Origin: Margaritifera margaritifera
Taxonomy: Eukaryota > Mollusca > Bivalvia > Unionida > Margaritiferidae
Direction: 5' to 3'
Assembly: GCA_029931535.1 (NCBI GenBank)
Contig: JAQPZY010001675.1
Coordinates: 7,153,501-7,217,500 of the forward strand
Length of the DNA stretch: 64,000 nucleotides
The position numbers and the translations under genes were made by a program. The notes below the pieces were generated by a model that was given only the letters and a program-made list of their open reading frames with translations, had not been told where the DNA came from and did not search any database. Shown here piece after piece: positions 47,153-60,765 of this stretch (the stretch's first letter is position 1; each line of letters opens with the position of its first letter).

Positions 47153-48530
47153 AATTTATAATGTGCCTAAACTTTTGTATTATGACTGTACTTTAAAACT
47201 GTGTCAAATAGTGAGTCATATTTAAGTTGGGTTTAGTTGTACTATTAGTCAAATAAACAACATGTTGACCATGTTTGAGTTCAAGGATCCGCGTCGCAAC
47301 CATGCACCTTACGACGTGTCTTAGGCAGTGCTTGTACTATAAATAGCATTTTCTTTAACATTGCACACGCCGTTAACAACTTTATTTTTGCAAATTAAAA
47401 AAGTATGCGCAGACGGAACAAGGTTTGGTTTGAAATTTTGTAAGGTATAAAGAGATTAAATAATCCTCAGCTAGATAGTAACGGGAACAGGTAAATACTT
47501 TCTAAGACCGAAGGTGGTGTACGATTCAGAATAGAACGGGCCCATACTATAGTCTCAAATAAGTGACAAGATGAACACAAATGACATTTGTATTACCTTC
47601 AACCCCCCCCCCCCCCACTGAATTATTGAGAGCAGCAAAGACTACATCTAATTAAGAAAATATACCATTGTGCAATGGATTTTAAAGACAGAAATTTGGT
47701 ATTTTTTAATTTTTTTATTTAATGTCTGTGTGGTTGTGTTATTTGAGTGTGGGCACGTGTGTGGTGATGATATTCGACAATGCTAAGTCTACCAACTATT
47801 TTTGGTTTGTAAGTGTATTAAATGCTGCAACAAAGAAAACATGTTATTTTCTTTCTTTTAATAATCAAATTTGAATTTCCAGTAATTTTATACATGAAAA
47901 GATAACTTATTCTCTATTGGGCAACGTGACATTTTCATCATGGATAAAAATTGCTGCCACACCGGTTGGAAATAGCTATATAATGGTTTAAACCTCTGTA
48001 TATTCTATGTAATGGTCTAAATCTTAATGTCGACTATAAAGTTTTTCAAAAACTTACCAATAACTTCTAACAGTTTTCGATTTGTACAAATTGCCCTTTT
48101 CTATAAGAATATCCTTAAAATTCGAGCATCAGAACAGTTCCTCGGACATTTTTTTCTAATAATTGTACTTAACTTAGAGTATTTATCTAATTACCTTGTA
48201 AGGAACATCAAACGAATCTAGAGAAAACAAAACGCAAAATGGCAAAAAGAATACACAAATCATAACATAAAAACTACTCTTTTCAGACTTACTATATGAC
48301 ATGAAAAATTAATTGATATTATTATGACTTTGACACCATTTCATTTTTGTAATCTAATATTTGAATTTATCTAATATTTAAATTTTATAAAATCATAAAT
48401 TTCATTGAATTTATTAATATTACAGAATTGAATTCTTGATAACATACAAAAAATGCTGATGTTAGAAATACTGATCAGTTAGTAAAACAGTGACAGTTTT
48501 ACCAATGATAGCATAACGTTACCATGTTTT

Positions 48531-48562
<32 letters not shown>

Positions 48563-50200
48563 GAAGAAGAAGAAGAAGAAGAAAATGAAGAAGAATATTC
48601 ATATACAAAAATTGTATGGATCCTCAGTTCTCCTCTAATAATACAAATAATCACTCTTTACGTGATTTTTCTTTCATAGCAATCAATATTGTGCATGGAG
48701 AGATGAACAGACTTAATAAAGAAAGCTACTGGATTCATTAGTTAGATACTTTGTATCCCAATGGCCTTAATACTAAGGAATTATATAAAATTGTATAAAA
48801 TTTTAACTAAAAAAATGTATTTGTTGTATACATATATATCAATTTTAAATATATAATTGTATGTATGACTGTTTGTTTCTATGTAGTGATTTCACTGGTG
48901 CATTATACACCCAATCCTAGGAAAATGGTAGATAATTCAGAAAAAAGTTAATAAATTTTAAAGTTTAGGAAAATGGACCATTTTTGAAGTTTTCTGATAA
49001 ATAGACATATTCAGCCTTTAAATACAAAAATGTATACAAAAAATTCTTTGGGAATGAGGCACACATTTGGTTATGGATGTTATACATTATGAAGTTACAT
49101 TTTTTTATAATATCAGTAATAATTTTTATTTCTCTTAGAATCATTTGAAGAAAATTCATAATGTATTGATGATTTTAGCATTCTGATATAGAGAACTATG
49201 CAAAAATGCCACGAATAGACCGTTTTTATTTGAAAATTGCATTATGGAAGTTATGTTCTTAAATGTCACAGCTTAATACCAAGTAATTGAATATGTTTTG
49301 AGCGAAATCCAATCAAAATAATTGTATAGAAGGCATGGTTTTACTTTGTAAGTATTAATATGTAGTTCATAAACATTTTCTGTGTTCTTAATTAGTTATG
49401 GAAAAATTGTTAAGCAATCAACAGAAATATTTTGTGGATGTTATTGGGTATTCAGTGACAAAAATAAAACTTTAACAAAAATTAAAAAAACATACATAGT
49501 CAATGTATAGGGAATTTAAGAGATTTCATGATGGTATTACATCACAAAAACATTAAACAGACATATAATTTATGCAATTTAACTATTCTTTTCTAAAGCT
49601 GAAGTGCTGTAGTTGCTGATGTGACAGACAGAAAATGCAATATTGGTAACTTTTGATTCATCTGCATATAGAAAAGATAAATAAAGTATACATTTTATTG
49701 TATTTAAAAATATTAACAAATACCATAACTTTCATTTAAAAGTTAATTCATGACAATATATTCTATCACTTTTTTCTGTGCAAATGAAAACCATCAGCGA
49801 TGAAATAAAACCTTAATTGGACCAATGCAAACAACATAGACCCTGATCTGCAGTCGCATAATGCACCGGCAGATCAGGGTCTATGTTGTTTATTCTACTG
49901 ATTAGTCCTTACAAACTGCATAGACCCAGATCTGCTGGCACATCATGCATCGGCAGATCTGGGTCTATGCAGTTTGCAGTTGATATCGTTTTGTACGTGA
50001 GTATATACGGTAATTGGACCATTGTCTTGGATTAGGTATATATAAAGAGATTTTAGTCTTGCTTCTAGGTCTTGTTGTTTAATGAGTGAATGTTATTTCC
50101 ATATGATAATGATTCAACCTTTATGCTTTTTAAATTTAGTTGGTGGAGAAGTGAAGTCAAACTACGAACAACATAGACCCTGATCTGCCATCGCATAATG
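47106..50200. other. Intergenic or 5' intron DNA: AT and AAT/AAG microsatellites
   Basis: An (AT)n tract at 47,110-47,150, a C-run at 47,606 and (AAT)n(AAG)n at 48,533-48,583 are visible. The rest is A+T-rich with no gene. The PHF20-like 5' untranslated exon may lie here but cannot be seen. Confidence 0.5.
49825..50012. mobile_element. Twin-hairpin palindromic element, copy 4, inverted orientation
   Basis: CAACATAGACCCTGATCTGC / GGCAGATCAGGGTCTATGTTG then CTACTGATTAGTCCTTACAA then CATAGACCCAGATCTGCTGG / CGGCAGATCTGGGTCTATG, the reverse order of copy 3. It ends GTGAGTATATACGGTA. Confidence 0.88.
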
Positions 50201-50204
50201 TTTT
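50159..50204. mobile_element. Twin-hairpin fragment cut by the Penelope-like element
   Basis: ACAACATAGACCCTGATCTG then CCATCGCATAATG is half of hairpin 2. It is followed without a gap by the 3'-truncated end of the Penelope-like element (TTTTTTCTTTCGCACATTG). Confidence 0.7.
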
Positions 50205-51970
50205 TTCTTTCGCACATTGTCCTGTGTTTAAAGCATCATTTTGAGTAAGGCTTTATTCAAAGCAGAATCAATTACATGCATAGGATGGTTCCTGCTTTGG
50301 AAATATGTTTTTAATTCATTCAAAGAATTTTGTAATTGACAATCATCTGAATATAAGGTATACTGTTTTTACATGACCTGGGATGACAATATGAATATTC
50401 CAGATACTGGTGGATATTAGTTTCTTTGATATGAACATTTGCAGAGACAGTACTGTCAAAATTGTTTTGTGACATTTACGTCTAAAAATGATACATGCAT
50501 ACTGGACGCAATATAATTAAATTTAATTGTGGGGAGAAAATTATTTAGGCGATCAATAAGTTCTTGTAGTTCTTCTTCTGAATGGTTCCAGACCATAAAG
50601 ATTTCATCTAAAAATCTTAACCAAATAGTTGGATTAAGATTCTGGTTTGCAAGAAAATCTTTCTCTAATTTAACCATGAAAAGGAAAGCGTATGAAGAAG
50701 CCACAGGGCTATCCATTGCTGTACCCATTATTTGGATATCATTTGTACCATTAAATTGGAAATTATTATTTTCCAGGATATGTTTTATTATTTTACAAAT
50801 ATCTTCACTCAATAGTTTGTTGTTATTAGTATTGTTGTCAAGAAAATATTTACACGCCTGAATACTATCTGCATGTGATATGTTTGTATACAACGATGTT
50901 ACATCTAAAGACACAAGGAGGGAATTATAAGATAGTTGTGGAATAAATTTAAACTTTTTAATGAAATCAGTAGTATTTTCAATGTATGAAGGAAGTGATT
51001 TCATTAAAGGTTGCAAAACACTATCTATAAATTTGGATAGGTTCTCCCCATATGAATTACAACCTTATATAATAGGTTGTCCTGGGTAATTTAAAGGTAA
51101 AGTATGATCAAAACGTTTATGAGTTTTGGGCAATATGTAGAATAGAGGTGTACGTATTTTGAGGGGGAAAGTATCAGATTCTTCATATATGAAACTATTA
51201 TTCTTAGAGATTTAATCAATGCATTTTAAAATTTTCAGTTTAATTTCTAATGAAGGGTCTTCATTAACTTTTTTGTAGTATTTGTCATCATTTAATTGAT
51301 ATTCAACTTCTTTAACATAGTCTTCCCGATTCATAATAATAATAGTGTTTGATTTATCAACCTTTTTAATTACAATACTCCTGCCATTAATTAGATTATG
51401 TAAAGATTCCATTTCTTCCTTAGAAATATTACTATGATGTTGCTTTTGAGGACTATCATGTAATATTTCTTGTGTGATAGCTTCTATGTCAAAATCTAAA
51501 TGGGTGTCATGTCCACCAGTTGGTGTAATAAATGATTTAATTTTGTTGAAATAATCTATATTCTTTGAGTTAAAAGAATTTGATTGACATCATACTCAGA
51601 ATTGTTGTCAGTTTTATCATAAAAAAATTCTTTCAATGTCAGGTGCCTAGTAAAATTAAACATTTCTTAAGTTAATTTAATTTTATCATGAGATTTTGGT
51701 TTGGGACAAACTGTAGTCCTTTACCTAGAAGTATATATAGTCTGTTTACCTCTCTGAATCTGTTTTTGCCACTGTTTTCATTTTTCCATTGTCTCCTACA
51801 TTTAAATCTCTGGAATCTTCTATGTTTTCTTCTCCTGAAGTCCTTTCTAAAAGTTTGTATTATCTTGATCAGGTTTTTCAATGTGTTTGTTTTTGTCGCT
51901 GATTCTGATTCACTCATCTTTACGGCCTCTGTCATGCCCTTGGGAGTCCAGTTTTTTGCCACTGTTGTTG
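50205..51970 (-). pseudogene. Penelope-like retroelement: reverse transcriptase, broken, endonuclease missing
   Basis: Reading from 51,970 downward: an N-terminal region with LLGKGLQFVPN; a region with FYDKTDNNSEYD; SIVIKKVDKSNTIIIMNRED at 51,212-51,412; a frameshifted RTPLFYILPKTHK piece; then an intact 186-codon stretch (50,456-51,016) with motif A SLDVTSLYTNI, motif B GTAMDSPVASSYA, motif C FLDEIFMVW and SFLDV. Further downstream, QYLEYSYCHP and KNSIPYSQ follow in a broken frame. These are Penelope-type signatures. Motif C has DE instead of the usual DD, so the enzyme is probably inactive. The C-terminal GIY-YIG nuclease region is absent, the element being cut off at about 50,205. Several stops and frameshifts are present. 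Confidence 0.85.
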
Positions 51971-51999
51971 ATCTTTAACATTGTTGTGTGAATGTACAA

Positions 52000-52440
52000 A
52001 ATTCCTTTTTATCACAACTGTTTGATTTGTTGATGTTTTGGGAGCAGCTGTAAGTTTGTTACTTTTCCATCTCACAGTTTGTTTTGGTTTTGAAGATTTC
52101 TTTTCTTGCTGTTCTTTTCTCTACATTGCTGTTGCACAAATGTATAGGCATTTGTATTTGTTTTTTGTTGTTGTTCCAATTCTGAATTTATAATGCACAT
52201 AATAACTCAGAATAGGGGGCACAAAGACTAAAGATGAATCGACAAAGTTAACCAACTTGTGGGCAAAACAACCTATTCCTAACTATCAGTGAGAAAATAT
52301 GAAATTATGACTGTGCTGTTTTCATTTTGAATATTTATTATGTGTTGTAACTTGTGTGACAATCCAGTTTAGTTTAAATCTTGGTACCAAAGGCATATGT
52401 TGGTACATGAGTTCTTGAGGATTGCTAATATTTTTCTACG
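52000..52440. other. Sequence between Penelope-like element and candidate plus-strand exon
   Basis: T-rich sequence; no gene recognised. Confidence 0.4.
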
Positions 52441-52529
52441 TCAGTTAAGCACAATCTAGTGTTATCATATACGGAATCCTCTACCTTTTTCCCTTTTGTG
52501 GTGACCAATGTACACAATATTTTCAAAAC
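52440..52529 (+). promoter_or_regulatory. Possible promoter / intergenic region between divergent genes
   Basis: The sequence just left of the candidate plus-strand first exon contains GACCAATG at 52502-52509 and an A/T-rich TTTTCAAAAC stretch. There is no clear TATA box. The PHF20-like gene reads away on the other strand, so its start could also be in the 45.2-52.5 kb interval. No CpG island is obvious. Confidence 0.25.
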
Positions 52530-52593
52530 ATGGCGCTTACTTTGACAGAAGAGCTTATCAGGAGTAGGGTAAACCTCCAGCACGAAAACTTGG
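52530..52593 (+). CDS. Probable first coding exon of a CEP72/LRRC36-like leucine-rich-repeat gene
   Basis: The ATG at 52530 opens MALTLTEELIRSRVNLQHEN-L and then meets donor G|GTAATG in phase 1 (21 codons plus one base). The peptide resembles the start of CEP72-type centrosomal proteins, where L-S/T-E-E-x-I/V-R-x-K/R precedes the leucine-rich repeats. A GACCAATG (CCAAT-box-like) sequence sits about 25 bases upstream. No second exon was recognised up to base 64,000, so the first intron would exceed 11 kb or the call is wrong. CEP72 localises to centriolar satellites in vertebrates; the function here is inferred only. Confidence 0.4.
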
Positions 52594-55130
52594 GTAATGC
52601 AACATGTTATTATTTTTTTGTCTACAAATTAATATCTTAAAACATATATACGAACTGTTTATTTTTTTTAAAAAAACTACGAAGTTCAAACTCAACCATG
52701 AATAGTCTGTAACGAATTGCCTGAGATGACACGCAATGACAATGCTGCACTATGCAACTTTTCTTGGCGTGGGTAGTAACGCATTGTAATTTTTTGGGGT
52801 GCAAAAAATCGCAAAGTGCATTTAGTAGCTACACCACTAGTGCCACAGGATTCAATTAATTACCCCTATAATTACCACCGCAGTTATGAAAGTGTCATGA
52901 TGAGAATGTTGCTAAACAAGCCCCGACACGTTGCTTAGTCAAGCGGGGATAATCATATACTGTAGGTTTGGTTCGCCAGGACCCATTGGTCTTATAATGT
53001 AAGCGCTAAAGTATCAGACTGTGAGAGGTAGAGAATATATCTGCTTTACTGGAGACATTGGATGTAACTTTTAATCAAGCAAACAGATGTGAAATTTTGG
53101 TTACTAGAAATACCAACGGAGCATATGGTCATTATAAATGTAGAAAACTCAGAAGGTGCTATTTCTGTTAATTCTGACATGACAGAAAGAATCGTTATTA
53201 GAGAGACACATTCTGATAAAATTGTTAATGTAACTGACACACAAAACGAGGAATAAGGAATACTTCATTCAGTAATATAGGCCACCAGCCCAAATAACAT
53301 ACATATTAAACAAACAACACGTCAGGTGAGTATAACAGGTTCAAGTACAGTAAGTGTAAGTACTTAAAATTTTCATAATAGTTTTCTTTTCTCCCTGTAA
53401 AAGAGTACAAACTGATACAATAGTTTCTGTGTGATTACTTCTCAATGCATCAAAAAAATTCTCTTCATGTGGGTTAAAATACAGAAACAGAGATAAATAC
53501 TTCACATGAATGTCTGTAAATCTTGACAACAGCAAATAAAATGATACATGTATTCCATATTTGCCATATTCCAGACAGAGTTGGGAGGTTTTTGAGACTC
53601 AAAACGTGTGTTTTGAGGTCCCATGGGGGGTCTGTGTGTGACCCCCCCAAAGCGACATCGTCCAAATGAGAATAAGCTATCTTTTCAAGTCAACCTATAC
53701 CAAATGACTGGAAATTCAAATTGGAATAAAAGAAAATACCATCAGTTTTCTCTGAAGCATTTAATACATTTACAAAAAAACACAAAAAAAAGGGTAGACT
53801 TAGCATTGTCAAAAAACATCACCACAAACATGGTCACAACCTCACAGACATTAAATACACCAAGTTACTGTCTTTAAAATTTATTGGACAGTGGAATGTA
53901 GTTTTAATTACATGCAGTCTTTGCTGCTTTCAATAGTTAGTTTGACGGTAATCAAGTGTCATTTGTGTTCACAAATATGCCTACACTTTTCCTTTGCGAA
54001 TGTGCATCCACGTCTATGTTGGCGCAAGCAATGGCCAAAGTCACTAAAAGTGATAAAACCTGTAAGATGGCAATGAATATTCATTTCAAAACAATGAATC
54101 TGGCAATGAAAACATTCAAGGTCTATGGTAGGCAGCCGAGTTGCTAAAGTCTTTGAACGCCACTATTGTAACGTATTTTCGAGGTTAAAGTCACACCGAC
54201 AGCAGTGAAGATTCAATTTATTCTCGGGCTGAATTAATGAAAAAAAGTACTAATTTATGCAAATAGACAATTTGTCATTTATTTAATGATTTAATACTTT
54301 TAAATTATTAAAATTCCAGGATGCAGTTCATTTCAGGTTAATCAGATATTCAAACATGTTGATGTTTTTACGAGTTACTTGATCACATGATATAACGTTT
54401 ATTGCAATCATGTAAATGTCCAAGGAAAATATGAGAAAGTTTAGGTGGCAAAACTGTTGAAGCAAATAAGATTATCTCATGTTTTAGCACTTCTAGTGCA
54501 TTATGTAATACAATTTTCCTTTGTCCCTTTAAAATGTTGTGTGTCCCCCAAATCTGGAGGGTGAGGGACACAGTGTCCCCTGACCTTTGGATCCTAGGTG
54601 CAATACTGCATTAGAGATTGAATGGTGCTGTTGTTCAAAGTACTGAAATAATCATGTTTTGAATTTTATATATGGAGTAAAAATCCAACTTCAGAGAAAC
54701 ATTGCTGCTGGTCACAAACTTTAATGAAGATGGCTTCAACATTCTCATTCAATGCAGTCAGTGATGTGTAATAACATTTATTTTTCAACAAGCATCTGTT
54801 TGATGTACTTCAGACAAATTGGGTTGTTCCACTTGGTAAGTACTTTACCTATGCAAATTAGCCTAATGGGCTCTCCCACAGCAGTGCTCAAAGGATTTGA
54901 CATGACACATCACCCTAGCTATTGTGAGCCAATTCAGGAAATCTCTGAAAGGTGTCCATCTCTGACCGCCTTACCTTTCAATTGTCTCTAAAACAGTTGT
55001 GTAAAGTGCCCTGAGGATAGTTTTACACGAGTTCTGAACAAGACTGTTTACTTTTTATATACCACAGATTATGGGCATATATCATTGTGATCAAGAAATG
55101 TAGATTTTTTTTTGGGGGGGGGAGGAATTT
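52594..55130. other. Putative first intron or intergenic DNA
   Basis: No exon is recognisable. C- and G-runs occur at 53,641 and 55,113. Confidence 0.4.
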
Positions 55131-58100
55131 GTGTTCGCTAAGATTGCTGAAAGTCGTGTTTTTTTTAACATGACCGTGTCAGGGGGTTTGGGAGTCCAAA
55201 ATTGTGTTTTTCGTGTGACACGTCTTATGGCATGTATGGTATTCTGTTTCCATATTAAGTTCACAGTATGGACAGTATGGACAGGGTCTATCTACATATT
55301 TCAGTTTCTCAATGCGTCCTGAATTAACCTTAACATTAAGTAACCTGCCCTTCAATTTACAGTATATATTCCTAAAAAATATGCTTGTCTGAACAGAGCA
55401 AATAATCTTCAACACATAAGTCAGTCTTTAATATCCTGTATACTCTCAGTCTGTCCATGCTATTTACCTCTGCATGCCAGTTTTGTGTGTCTGTATCTTT
55501 ACATCTAATCTTTAATAAATTCATAAAAGTCTCCTTGTTCCGCACTCCTTCGTTATACAATGTCTCACCAAATCCACAACTCAATAAAAAATTTCTTAAC
55601 ATAATGAGCCCAAATTGTAGAGCTACTACTTTTACCCTCAAGCCAAGAGAGTTGCATTTTATAACACAATTTAGTCAATCGATTATCTGACATTTCAAGT
55701 ACTTTCAACCAATATTTCATTGGTCTGGCAATATATACAGATTTAAGAGCGTTACGGCCTAATTCTCCGTGCACAAAACAGCTAAGACATGATTTACCTA
55801 ACTGTAAGACATATTTACAAAAATTATCATGCACCCTTTCTAAATCATGGGCTTCACTGAAGCCCCATACTTCAGAAGCATAAGTCAAAATGGGCAAAAT
55901 TGTAGTGTCAAAAATTTTAAATAAAATATTTACAGACAATTTTCTAAATGTGATCAATTTAATTTTAAGAGCATGCTTTGCCTTAGATGCTTGTTATGCT
56001 AATGTTTTTTGACATTTGTTCCAAACTCCCCTTGATGAGAAAACAACCCCAAAGTATTTATAATAAGAACTAACCTTAAGTTTCTTGTCCCCAAAATACC
56101 ATTTTTCATAACCTCTTAAATAACCGCCCTTTCGGAAAACCACTACCTCAGCTTTATCAAGATTTACCTTAAATTTCCAGTAGTCACAGTATTGGATAAG
56201 TCTATATAATAAACGTTGCATTTCAGTTGCTGTATTGGCCAGTAATACAAGATCATCTGCATAAAGCAGAAGAAAAAGCTTTAACACATTTTCTATGTCA
56301 ATACCACTGTTATCATCAGAAAGTGTACTTTTCAGCTCATTTAGAAAAGTGGGAAAGTCAGTGGTGACAATATGCAGCCCTGTCTAACACCTATTGGACA
56401 CTGAAAGATCTCACTTAATCCACTTCAGTTTCTTACACAAGCTCTGACGTCTGCATACGTGTATATTGCTTGCAATATTTTCAGCATCTTTTTACTTAAG
56501 TTACATACATTAAGCTTATACCATAGAGCTTTCCCATCAATTCTAACAAAGGCCTTCTCAAAGTCTATAAATGCACTATAAAATCTGCCCTTTTTCTTCC
56601 TCAAATATTTCCAAATAATAGTATTCAGAACATATATGTTATCTACAGTACTGTAACCTCTTCTAAATCCCACTTGTTCTTCACCTAGTATATGGTTTTC
56701 TTCTACCCATTGTGTTAGCCTTTTATTGAGAATATTAGTAAAAACTTTATTCATAACTGGTAACAGACTTATTCTTCTGTAATTATTCAGGTCATTTTGA
56801 TTACCTTTTTTAAGAAGTGAAACAGTTGTAGCTATACACCAGTCTTTTGGAAAGTATGAGGCATTAAACATTGCATTAAACAAATATGTGAGTAATGGTA
56901 CAGTGTAATTTTCAGAGGCTTTTAAAATTTCACAACTTATACCATCACATCCTGGAGCTTTCCATGGTTTCATATAATTTATTACTTTCCTTACCTCCTC
57001 TTCAGTAATATATGCATCAAGATCATCCCATGTTGTATTATTCAAGGAGTACAATGTGTCAAATGAGTCAGGGATAGGAGGATTAAATACACCATAAAAA
57101 TGCTCAAATCTTCTTAGCTTGGAAATCTGTTGTTGGCCATGCCATGATCTTGATCTAAGTAAATTCCAAAATGCTACAGAATCTCTAATTTTAAGAGCAG
57201 AGACTAGCATATTTTGTAATGTAGTTTCATATTGACCTCTCTTTTCTGCGGTTAACTTCTTGTAACTTTTTTTAAGGCAGTGATAAGTTTCCAAGTTTTG
57301 GGCAGATCTATTAAACCTAAAGCTTCTTAGGGCCTTCACTGCCATTCTTTTAGCATTTTCACATTTCTTATCAAACCACTCCAGTTTTTGTACTGACACC
57401 GATCCTTGAAAAGGGGACTTCATGGGCACTCTTTTAATACCAGATCTATCTGCAGCTGATTGAATGATTACTAAAGAGTCTATTGCTCTATCAAAGCTAC
57501 TATTCTCAATCATTTGAAAATATTGATCATAAGGGAAAAATAAAAATAGGTCATGTAAGCATGAAGTAAACATGGTTTCATACTCATGTGACCACGTAAA
57601 TTTGTTTTGTTTTGACTTATATCATCCTCCTTACTTTCTTCCTCTGAGCTACATTTGACATTAAGATTCAGAGTAAGATGCAATGGCATATATATTGATT
57701 CTAACCTCTCTATGACATCAGATTCTTTTATTTCCTCAAGCAATTGACTGTCAGAAAATAATCAGTGCAACTAGCTGAATTATTACAATAACAAGTATAG
57801 GATCCAAAGGTTACATCCACTCCAGACCTTCCATTAACTAATCCAGTGGATTTACAAAGTTCTAAAAGAGCATACCCATGATGATTGGGTTCCCTTGTAT
57901 CCATATTTGATCTACTTGTGGCTACATTGTCAGCAACATAACCAATATTATCAAATAACATTGTAAGGTATACCAATATTTATACTGTTAAGCTTTAGCC
58001 ACAAAACATTATTAAATTCACTAGATAAAGCTTCAACTTTTAATAAATCTGCAACCAAATTTTTAAACAAAACATACAATTCCACCTGAGTTCCTAACAG

Positions 58101-58760
58101 CATTAAGGTTTTTTTTAGGCCTTACACATGCAAATGTTTTGTATCCCACTGTTAAGTTGATCAGCACTCTCAGCCTAAGTCTCAAGAAATCCAAGGAAAT
58201 CATACTGTGTAATAAAATTATAAAAATCACATTAGGTGTTTCCAGCTAACTTTTTCCCCAGTCCTGATATGTTCCATGCAAGAAATTTCCATGCAGATAG
58301 GTCATTACCAGTAACAACATTATCCACTGAACTGATACAAGTATTATTTCTACTCATCCTATCATGTACTGGACCTCGGCCGGATTCCTATCTAAAAGCT
58401 GGAATTGGACCCTTTTGTGTCTCATCATATACATACACTTTACCATCTACAACAAGTTTGTCATATCACAAATATGCCATCTTATTCTCTCTCAAACAGT
58501 CCTTTAAAAAGGGTTTTAGATTTTTTCAAGTGTTCCTAACTCTTTCCGGAAAATATTCAGAGATGCCGATTTGGTGAGCCTTAGCTAGTTCTTGATTCTC
58601 AGTTGCATATATTCCTCCTGTGTCCCTTGCTTCTTTTCTACTTTGTCTATACTTTTCTAGAATCATTGATTTGTCCCTATAACATATGAATTTCACAATT
58701 GCTGGCTGTTGTGAGGATTTTGCATTGGGCCTATGGGCCCTTTCCACTGAAATATTTGCA
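55130..58760 (-). pseudogene. Non-LTR (LINE) retrotransposon, decayed, ORF1 fragment plus ORF2
   Basis: Reading down from 58,747: an ORF1 tail (MERAHRPNAKSS..., EYFPERVRNT) typical of LINE RNA-binding proteins; then an AP-endonuclease start (LAWNISGLGKKL at about 58,260) in several frames; GLVNGRSGVDVTFGSYTC near 57,800; and a long open stretch (56,425-57,573, 382 codons) with KPWKAPGCDGISCEIL, LNNYRRISLLPVMNKVF, GEEQVGFRRGYSTVDNIYVL and FIDFEKAFVRID. After a break, LLLYADDLVLLA (56,287 down) carries the YADD catalytic motif. The C-terminal part ends in a CPYCPYC...EYH Cys-His cluster near 55,250. Motif A has FEKAFVRID where FEKAFDxVx is expected. Stops and frameshifts show it is dead. The clade is not certain (Jockey/I/CR1-like group). 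Confidence 0.88.
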
Positions 58761-58863
58761 TCATCAATAAAAGTAACTGGTAAAAGAAATTGCCAGTAGA
58801 AATAGGATTTTGCAAGCTGATAATTTCTCCACTCGCAAATAAATTCAAGTGGTAAAAAAAGTT

Positions 58864-58877
58864 AAATTTGAGCCCTG
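58864..58877. mobile_element. Solitary hAT-like right terminus
   Basis: AAATTTGAGCCCTG matches the right end of the inner hAT-like element (AAATTCGAGCCCTG) at 13 of 14 bases and is preceded by GTT as there. No matching left end was found nearby, so it may be a fragment or chance. Confidence 0.35.
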
Positions 58878-59020
58878 CTCAGTATACCTGACCTTCATAT
58901 GTAGGTGGCTGTATACAGACAGATGACTGCTGATTGACCAAAGTATAGCTTTTATAGTGGGTAGTCAAACAGAAGTTGGAATGATGATACTACCACATTT
59001 TTCCTGCATATAATCTGTAT

Positions 59021-60210
59021 GCAGATGTGAATAGTGTAGATCCAGATTTACCATTGTAGATATGAATAGTGTAGACAAAGATTTGCCATTGTAGATATGA
59101 ATAGTGTAGACCAGATTTACCATTGTAGATATGAATAGTGTAGACCCAGATTTGCCCTTTTAGATATGAATAGTGTATATCCAGATTTACCATTGTAGAT
59201 GTGAATAATGTAGACCAGATTTACCATTGTAGATATGAATAGTGTAGACCCAGATTTGCCATTTTAGATATGAATAGTGTAGACCCAGATTGACCATTGT
59301 AGATATGAATAGTGTAGACCCAGATTTATTGTAGATATGAATAGTGTAGACCCAGATTTACCATTGTAGATATGAATGGTGTAGACCCAGATTTATTGTA
59401 GATATGAATAATGTAGACCTAGATTTATTGTAGATATGAATAGTGTATATCCAGATTTACCATTGTAGATATGAATAGTGTAGACCCAGATTGACCATTG
59501 TAGATATGAATAGTGTAGACCCAGATTTATTGTAGATATGAATAGTGTAGACCCAGATTTACCATTGTAGATATGAATAGTGTAGACCCAGATTTATTGT
59601 AGATATGAATAATGTAGACCTAGATTTATTGTAGATATGAATAGTGTAGACCCAGATTTACCATTGTAGATATGAATAGTGTAGACCCAGAATTATTGTA
59701 GATATGAATAATGTAGACCTAGATTTATTGTAGATATGAATAGTGTAGACCCAGATTTACCATTGTAGATATGAATAATGTAGACCTAGATTTATTGTAG
59801 ATATGAAAAGTGTAGATCCAGATTTGCCATTGTAGACATGAATAATGTAGACCCAGATTTACCATTATAGATATGAATAGTGTAGACCCAGATTTACCAT
59901 TGTAGATATGAATAGTGTAGACCCAGATTTACCATTGTAGATATGAATAGTGTAGACCCAGATTTATTGTAGATATGAATAGTGTAGACCAGATTTACCA
60001 TTGTAGATGTGAATAGTGTAGACCCAGATTTACCATTGTAGATGTGAATAGTCTAGACAAAGATTTGCCATTGTAGATATGAATAATGTAGACAAAGATT
60101 TACCATTGTAGATATGAATAGTGTAGACCTAGATTTACCATTGTAGATATGAATAATGTAGACAAAGATTTGCCATTGTAGATATGAATAATGTAGACCA
60201 GATTTGCCAT
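59021..60210. repeat. Minisatellite, 35-bp unit, about 34 copies
   Basis: The unit is TAGATATGAATAGTGTAGAC then CCAGATTTACCATTG. Some units lack ACCATTG's first part (CAGATTTATTG, 31 bases), and several have AATAATGTAGACAAAGATTTGCC. Long and short units alternate in a higher-order pattern between about 59,310 and 59,760. Confidence 0.95.
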
Positions 60211-60765
60211 TGCTAAATCTATCAGCAGTTTAGGGGTCTACACAAATTGCTACCCAGTGATGTAGGTGAACAATACCACTGGTAGCACTGACCATGTGAC
60301 CCTGGGGTCAGCCATGTTCTGAGTTGTTATATCTATCATTTTTGTGTTGAATATATTGGTTAAAAAAATTTGAAGAGTTAGCAATAGCATTGCTTGAATT
60401 GCTGTCTCAGGGATTTAAAATTTCTGTATTTTCCACTTGTGAATCGGCTGAAAAATTAGGTAATAAGAAGAGAACATGCTTCTGCAAAAAGCAGCAAAAA
60501 TCAACTTATGGTGGCAGTGGTGTTTTGAGAGAAGTGAGAGTGCCACTGGGGGAGCAGTTTGGGGTCTGCGCTGTTTGCTTGAAATATTAGGTAGAATAAA
60601 CACCATTGTCATTGATATGCCAGCACACTGTGCAACAGCAGAACTGGATCTGTGGTATTTTCTGTTTGGTGGGCATTATAAATGATAAAATATGCTTGAT
60701 ATCTCAGCTCTCTGTGACTTTAGTCCCCTAACTCGACTTTGTGACCTTCATCACCTCACTCTAGT

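Noticed and set aside
53040..53260. Cys-rich plus-strand stretch that might be a GIY-YIG nuclease piece
   Set aside because: Only one short phrase (GHYKCRKLRRCYFC) looks suggestive. The frame breaks at once and no GIY or YIG motif is present.
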